DNA from: DAOUBF01 sp034432795
GTDB lineage: Bacteria; Chloroflexota; Anaerolineae; DSLN01
NCBI GenBank assembly: GCA_034432795.1
Contig: DAOUBF010000020.1
Span: 1 to 62,704, forward strand
DNA length: 62,704 nucleotides
Direction: 5' to 3'
Position 1 is the first letter of the stretch; each line of letters opens with the position of its first letter. The translations under genes and the position numbers were made by a program. The notes under the pieces were generated by a model. The model worked only from the letters and a program-made list of their open reading frames with translations, was not told where the DNA came from and searched no databases. This document shows, piece after piece, positions 60,389-62,704 of this stretch.

Positions 60389-62464
60389 ATGGCTAGGCAG
60401 TTTGCTCTTGAAAAGATACGGAATATCGGCATCATCGCCCACATTGACGCTGGCAAGACGACCACGACCGAGCGGATTTTGTTTTACACCGGTCGGACGC
60501 ATCGTCTGGGCAGCGTAGATGAGGGGACGGCGACCACCGACTGGATGCCGCAGGAACGCGAGCGTGGCATTACTATCACGGCAGCCGCGATCACTGCGTA
60601 CTGGCGGGATCACCAGATTAACATCATTGATACGCCTGGTCATATTGACTTCACTGCCGAGGTCCAGCGTAGCCTGCGCGTCCTGGATGGGGGCGTGGTC
60701 GTGTTTGATGCCGTCGCCGGCGTGGAGCCGCAATCGGAGACGGTCTGGCGCCAGGCCGATCGCTACCGGGTGCCGCGCGTGTGCTTTGTGAACAAGATGG
60801 ACCGCACCGGCGCGGACTTCAACCGCACGGTGGAGATGATCCGCGAGCGGTTGGGGGCAACGCCTGTGCCCATCCAGTTGCCCATCGGTGTGGAGGGCAG
60901 TTTCCGGGGCGCGGTGGACCTGCTGACGATGCAGGCGGTCACTTATACAGATGAACTCGGCGCGCATCGCCAGTATGGGCCGATCCCCGATGAATTGGTG
61001 GAGGCGGCGCAGACGGCCCGCGAGGCCATGATTGAGCAAATCGTGGAGACCGACGATGCCCTCCTGCATAAGTATCTGGAGGGGGAGGAGATCAGCGCGG
61101 ATGAACTGCGGGCGGCGCTGCGCCGGGCGACCATCGCCGGGCGGATCACGCCGGTGCTGTGCGGCTCGGCCCTGCGCAATAAGGGCGTGCAGCCGCTGCT
61201 GGATGCCATCGTGGACTATTTGCCTTCGCCGGTGGACATCCCCCCCATTCGGGGGACGAATCCGCTCACCGGTGAGGAGGAGACGCGCCCTGCGGATGAA
61301 AACGCGCCGCTGGCCGCGCTGGTCTTTAAAATCGTCTCCGACCCTTATGTCGGGCGCCTGGCCTACTTCCGTGTGTATTCGGGCAAGATTGAGGCCGGCC
61401 AGGGCGTGCTGAATGCGACCAAGGGCAAGCGCGAACGCATCGGGCGCGTGCTGCGCATGCACGCCGACCGGCGCGAGGAGATCAACGAGGTCTACGCGGG
61501 CGATATTGCTGCCACGTTGGGCCTGAAGGACTCCTTTACCGGCGATACGCTGGCCGACCCGGCCTATCCGATTGTCCTGGAGAGTATCACCTTCCCGGAG
61601 CCGGTGATCTCGGTGGCGATTGAGCCGAAGACGGCAGCAGACCAGGACAAGCTGGCGGATGCGCTGCGGCGGCTGGCCGAGGAAGACCCTACCTTCCGGG
61701 TGCGGGTGGATGAGAACACCGGCCAGACGCTGATCTCCGGCATGGGGGAACTGCACCTGGAGGTCCTGGTGGACCGGATGATGCGCGAGTTCCGCGTGGC
61801 TGCGAATGTGGGCCGACCTCGCGTGGCCTACCGCGAGACGATCACGCGCAAGGTGCGCCAGCAAGGGCGCTTTGTGCGCCAGACGGGCGGCCATGGCCAG
61901 TACGGTGACGTGACGCTGGAGATTGAGCCGCTCTCCCCAGGTGAGGGCTTCGTGTTTGAGGACCGCACGGTGGGCGGGGTGATCCCTAAGGAGTTTATCC
62001 CGGCGGTGGAGCGCGGCGTGCGCGAGGCTATGGAGAGCGGCGTGCTGGCGGGGTATCCGCTGGTGGATATTGGCGTCGCTGTGGTGGATGGGTCGTATCA
62101 CGAGGTGGACTCCTCCGAGATGGCCTTTAAGGTGGCGGCCTCTATGGCCTTGCGTGAGGGCGCATTGCGCGCCGGGCCGGTGCTGTTGGAGCCGATCATG
62201 AAGGTGGAGGTTGTGGTGCCGGAGGAGTTCCTCGGCGATGTGCTGGGGAACCTGAATGCCCGCCGGGCCGAGATCCAGAGCGTTGAACCGCGCGGCAATG
62301 CCCAGGCCATCCGCGCCATCGTCCCGCTGGCCGAGATGTTCGGATATGCCACCGACCTGCGTTCCATGACCCAGGGTCGGGGGACGTTTACGATGGAATT
62401 CAGCCATTACGCCCGCGTGAGCGAGGCGGAGGCAGAAGCAGTCATCCGAGGGGTGAGACGATAG
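60389..62464 (+). CDS. fusA: Elongation factor G
   Basis: A 691-residue translocase GTPase. The G1 motif is AHIDAGKTTTTERIL, G3 is DTPGHIDF and G4 is NKMDRTGADF. GGHGQYGDV and MGELHLEV mark the later domains. The ATG at 60389 (MARQFALEKIRNIGI) gives the proper N-terminus; the upstream nine codons are repeat. Part of the str operon; tuf follows after 139 bp. Confidence 0.96.
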   Translation: MARQFALEKIRNIGIIAHIDAGKTTTTERILFYTGRTHRLGSVDEGTATTDWMPQERERGITITAAAITAYWRDHQINIIDTPGHIDFTAEVQRSLRVLDGGVVVFDAVAGVEPQSETVWRQADRYRVPRVCFVNKMDRTGADFNRTVEMIRERLGATPVPIQLPIGVEGSFRGAVDLLTMQAVTYTDELGAHRQYGPIPDELVEAAQTAREAMIEQIVETDDALLHKYLEGEEISADELRAALRRATIAGRITPVLCGSALRNKGVQPLLDAIVDYLPSPVDIPPIRGTNPLTGEEETRPADENAPLAALVFKIVSDPYVGRLAYFRVYSGKIEAGQGVLNATKGKRERIGRVLRMHADRREEINEVYAGDIAATLGLKDSFTGDTLADPAYPIVLESITFPEPVISVAIEPKTAADQDKLADALRRLAEEDPTFRVRVDENTGQTLISGMGELHLEVLVDRMMREFRVAANVGRPRVAYRETITRKVRQQGRFVRQTGGHGQYGDVTLEIEPLSPGEGFVFEDRTVGGVIPKEFIPAVERGVREAMESGVLAGYPLVDIGVAVVDGSYHEVDSSEMAFKVAASMALREGALRAGPVLLEPIMKVEVVVPEEFLGDVLGNLNARRAEIQSVEPRGNAQAIRAIVPLAEMFGYATDLRSMTQGRGTFTMEFSHYARVSEAEAEAVIRGVRR

Positions 62465-62490
62465 ACGACAGACGCGCGTCTGGCGTCCAT
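62463..62490. repeat. Mirrored heptamer array after fusA
   Basis: Units AGACGAC, AGACGCG, CGTCTGG and CGTCCAT; the fusA stop overlaps the first unit. Confidence 0.6.
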
Positions 62491-62499
62491 CATCTCAGA

Positions 62500-62541
62500 G
62501 GTGCTCAACAGATTATCTAAGGTACTCAACGGATTATCTAC
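62500..62541. repeat. Tandem 20-bp direct repeat upstream of tuf
   Basis: GGTGCTCAACAGATTATCTA is repeated directly as GGTACTCAACGGATTATCTA with two differences. A hairpin GTCGCC/GGCGAC follows at about 62561-62575. Confidence 0.7.
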
Positions 62542-62603
62542 AGGAATCAAGGAAACTAACGTCGCCTGCGGCGACAGAAACCGAGGAAACGAAGAGGGGA
62601 GCT

Positions 62604-62704
62604 ATGGCGAAGGAGCGATTTGTACGCACGAAGCCCCACGTGAATGTGGGCACAATCGGACACATTGACCATGGCAAGACCACCCTGACGGCAGCCATCA
62701 CCAA
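62604..62704 (+). CDS. tuf: Elongation factor Tu, N-terminal part (partial)
   Basis: The first 33 codons of EF-Tu (MAKERFVRTKPHVNVGTIGH, then IDHGKTTLTAAIT). GHIDHGKT is the G1 loop. The gene continues past the window end. AGGGGAGCT precedes the ATG. It delivers aminoacyl-tRNA to the ribosome and closes the visible str operon. Confidence 0.95.
   Translation, partial: MAKERFVRTKPHVNVGTIGHIDHGKTTLTAAIT

Noticed and set aside
60344..62407. A 687-codon open frame antisense to fusA, and similar long antisense frames opposite ftcD (18909-20450) and the glycosidase gene (16910-18250).
   Set aside because: They mirror the codon pattern of well-supported genes on the other strand, have no ribosome site or family-like motif, and are expected in GC-rich DNA.
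1..62704. Ribosomal RNA, tRNA or prophage genes.
   Set aside because: No cloverleaf-like or rRNA sequence was recognised, and no phage structural, integrase or transposase gene was seen.

Overview
The window is a GC-rich bacterial chromosome segment, most likely from Chloroflexota (Anaerolineae or a close relative). This is inferred from the gene style: a long insertion in ribosomal protein S12, a STAND/BTAD regulator, many secreted or anchored TPR and Kelch proteins, a selB gene, and mre/rod genes next to dispersed intergenic repeats. No rRNA, tRNA or CRISPR array was seen. Both ends cut genes: an aldehyde dehydrogenase on the left and EF-Tu on the right.

Layout. 1-4547: a compact catabolic operon (aldehyde dehydrogenase end, two alpha/beta hydrolases, a zinc alcohol dehydrogenase, a YtcJ-like amidohydrolase), followed by a large ATP-dependent BTAD-type regulator (4952-8221). 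8303-12847: an FAD/NAD reductase, a TPR protein, the tRNA modification enzyme MtaB and a HIT protein. 13066-16490: a minus-strand stress-like cluster (PRC-BON proteins, DoxX, Hsp20), each gene with a strong Shine-Dalgarno site. 16922-20432: a membrane-anchored glycosidase-like protein, a solute-binding protein and a formiminotransferase-cyclodeaminase. 20459-24054: an AT-richer defence island (UPF0175/DUF3368 toxin-antitoxin pair, MNT nucleotidyltransferase with a truncated HEPN partner, XcyI-like restriction-modification pair). 24237-28324: an M48 protease, a duplicated-domain lipoprotein and a large anchored surface protein. 28578-32284: three membrane subunits resembling the proton-pumping arm of complex I or hydrogenase-4, without catalytic partners. 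32290-35846: three glycosyltransferases. 36217-41448: a coiled-coil protein, SelB, an esterase and a membrane LuxR-Kelch protein. 41522-51699: tilS, then mreB-mreC-mreD-mrdA-rodA-gltX-hemW. 51831-53926: CIRCE-controlled groES-groEL. 54115-57348: an unknown protein, an HD hydrolase, a PNaS-like transporter and a Usp protein. 57419-58936: a MarR-glutaredoxin-protoglobin operon with a palindromic operator. 59157-62704: the str operon (rpsL-rpsG-fusA-tuf) with a structured leader.

The most unusual signal is in the gaps between genes. At least twelve junctions carry short arrays with a strict 7-bp period whose unit sequence differs from locus to locus. Some are mirrored into hairpins, and many run into the ends of neighbouring reading frames. 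A second, GC-rich dispersed repeat family appears between genes and also inside tilS as an in-frame insertion. A third element is palindromic and about 51-55 bp long. It occurs twice in opposite orientation, and one copy is bracketed by perfect 19-bp direct repeats upstream of groES.
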